64,000 nucleotides of DNA from Acanthosepion pharaonis (lineage: Eukaryota; Mollusca; Cephalopoda; Sepiida; Sepiidae). The notes beneath the pieces were generated by a model that saw only the letters and a program-made list of their open reading frames with translations, was not told where the DNA came from and ran no database searches. Shown here piece by piece: positions 63,172-64,000 of this stretch (positions are counted from its first letter, which is position 1; every line of letters begins with the position of its first letter). Where the stretch lies: the NCBI GenBank assembly GCA_903632075.3, contig CAHIKZ030005408.1:1217001-1281000 (forward strand). The letters run 5' to 3'. The position numbers and the translations under genes are program-made.

Positions 63172-63400
63172 GGATGAGGAGGCACGATGGAATAATAGAT
63201 AACGGCTCTGATTGAGAAATCAGAGAGCCGAGTTCGAATTCCAGTCGAATCCATTACATTCACTTACGTACTAATATGAATCCTGCTAGGTATGAATCCT
63301 CTTCTTCACCCGGACCAGGTTCTATAGCCTTTTACCGTAGAAAGATATGGTAACCTACTGTGGAAAAAAAAATCTGCCTCGTCGCCTAAGAGTATATCAC
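63172..63400 (+). mobile_element. SINE-1 copy with best tRNA-like head
   Basis: Head GAGGAGGCACGATGGAATAA, A-box-like ATAGATAACGGC, an anticodon-arm-like stem CTCTGATT / AATCAGAG around GAGA (63211-63230), and B-box-like GAGTTCGAATTCC (63233-63245). The body has CATTCACTTACGTACTAAT, a shortened middle, CAGGTTCTATAGCC (63316), and GTAGAAAGATATGGTAACC. No 5S-like segment precedes it. Confidence 0.78.
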
Positions 63401-63616
63401 CATCTCGAGTACAAATGTGTTGTGTTTTGGCTTGACTATTTATGTCAAAGGTGCATTATGGGTAATAAGGTTTATTGTTATCTCATTAATTATTACTTAT
63501 TACTTAATTTTTTGTTCTTGATTATTACTTATGTTTTTGCGTGCTTTCGTAGTTTAATTTGCTTATTACATATTTTTTATTTATTATATTTTTTTCTTTT
63601 TTTCTTACGTATGTTG

Positions 63617-63740
63617 CATTATCTGCGTTGTATATAATGTATACATTTGCATTGATCATAGCAGTATCTTACAATGTATTCATTGTAAAATACTATTATG
63701 ATAAATGCAAATATATACACTATATACAACGCAGACAATG
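63617..63740. repeat. 124-bp near-perfect hairpin
   Basis: Outer arms CATTATCTGCGTTGTATATA (63617) and ATATACAACGCAGACAATG (63722-63740). The centre is CAATGTATTCATTG. Arms of about 55 bp pair with few mismatches. A foldback transposon relic or a hairpin small-RNA precursor are both possible. Confidence 0.75.
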
Positions 63741-63764
63741 ATATGATAAATAATAATCTTTTTC

Positions 63765-64000
63765 AAATTTCTACAATCAACGGCCAAATTCTCCGTAACG
63801 TATTTTTCAGTGTGTTAGACGCACCTCTTACCCGAAAATTCGATATCAGTCAATTTTAGTGAGAGTATAAATAAATAAAACACAACAGTTATGCTCCTTC
63901 GTTTAGCATGTGAGCCGCAACCTCCTGATGTTTCTGTATTAACCAATTCTTTAAGTGCTTTAATGATGAAGGAATCGAACAATTGGATGAAACAGGAAGA
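63765..64000. other. Possible transposon end at the window edge
   Basis: CAGTGTGTTAGACGCACCTC (63810), then ACCCGAAAATTCGATATCAG, resembles the GTGCGTCTTATAC-type ends of some pogo/Jerky-like elements. A related AAGACGCAGGTC occurs at 1332. The partner end would be outside the window. Confidence 0.25.

Overview
This is an AT-rich, gene-poor stretch of a metazoan nuclear genome. I found no convincing host protein-coding gene: no open frame has both a recognisable cellular domain and exon structure, and nearly all coding-like signal comes from decayed transposable elements. The mix of LINEs, tRNA- and 5S-derived SINEs, hAT, mariner and pogo-type elements, with very many (TA)n, (CA)n and GATA-type repeats, fits an invertebrate. 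A mollusc, perhaps a cephalopod, is my best guess, but this is inference from repeat style and I cannot prove it here.

Layout. 1-10 kb: a dispersed repeat (Rep-D) interrupted by a 601-bp foldback element with a perfect 8-bp target duplication; RTE-type LINE scraps; an inverted pair of a ~0.9-kb repeat (Rep-F); a 187-bp pogo-type MITE; a LINE-A copy on the minus strand. 10-18 kb: 5S-rRNA/tRNA composite SINEs, including two tandem 5S-like heads; further Rep-D copies; LINE-B and CR1-like LINE scraps; a triple tandem tRNA-like SINE head. 18-34 kb: RTE, LINE-A and LINE-B fragments and four hAT-type non-autonomous elements, one with a perfect 8-bp duplication. 34-45 kb: GAA-rich minisatellites, Rep-D, a foldback element carrying a tRNA-like core, a mariner remnant and the best-preserved LINE-A copy. 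45-49.7 kb: a polypurine tract and a ~300-bp-armed palindrome. 49.7-58.6 kb: an 8.9-kb GATA-based minisatellite. 58.6-64 kb: fragments of a LINE with a restriction-like endonuclease domain, tRNA-like SINE heads and a 124-bp hairpin.

How parts relate. LINE-A and LINE-B are names I use for two non-LTR families of Jockey/CR1-like type. They recur many times, nearly always 5'-truncated and frameshifted. SINE-1 has a tRNA-like promoter head, and in minus-strand copies a 5S rRNA-like head upstream, in the order known from AmnSINE1/DeuSINE-type elements. SINE-2 and SINE-3 have other tRNA-like heads. The elements are nested, which gives relative ages. I see no operon, CRISPR array or bacterial feature.

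The most interesting structures are the dimeric 5S-headed SINE at 12.4-12.8 kb, the tRNA-bearing foldback at 38.3-39.0 kb, the triple tRNA-like array at 17.2-17.6 kb, and the 8.9-kb GATA array. All coordinates of repeat ends are by eye and may be off by tens of bases unless a target duplication is stated.
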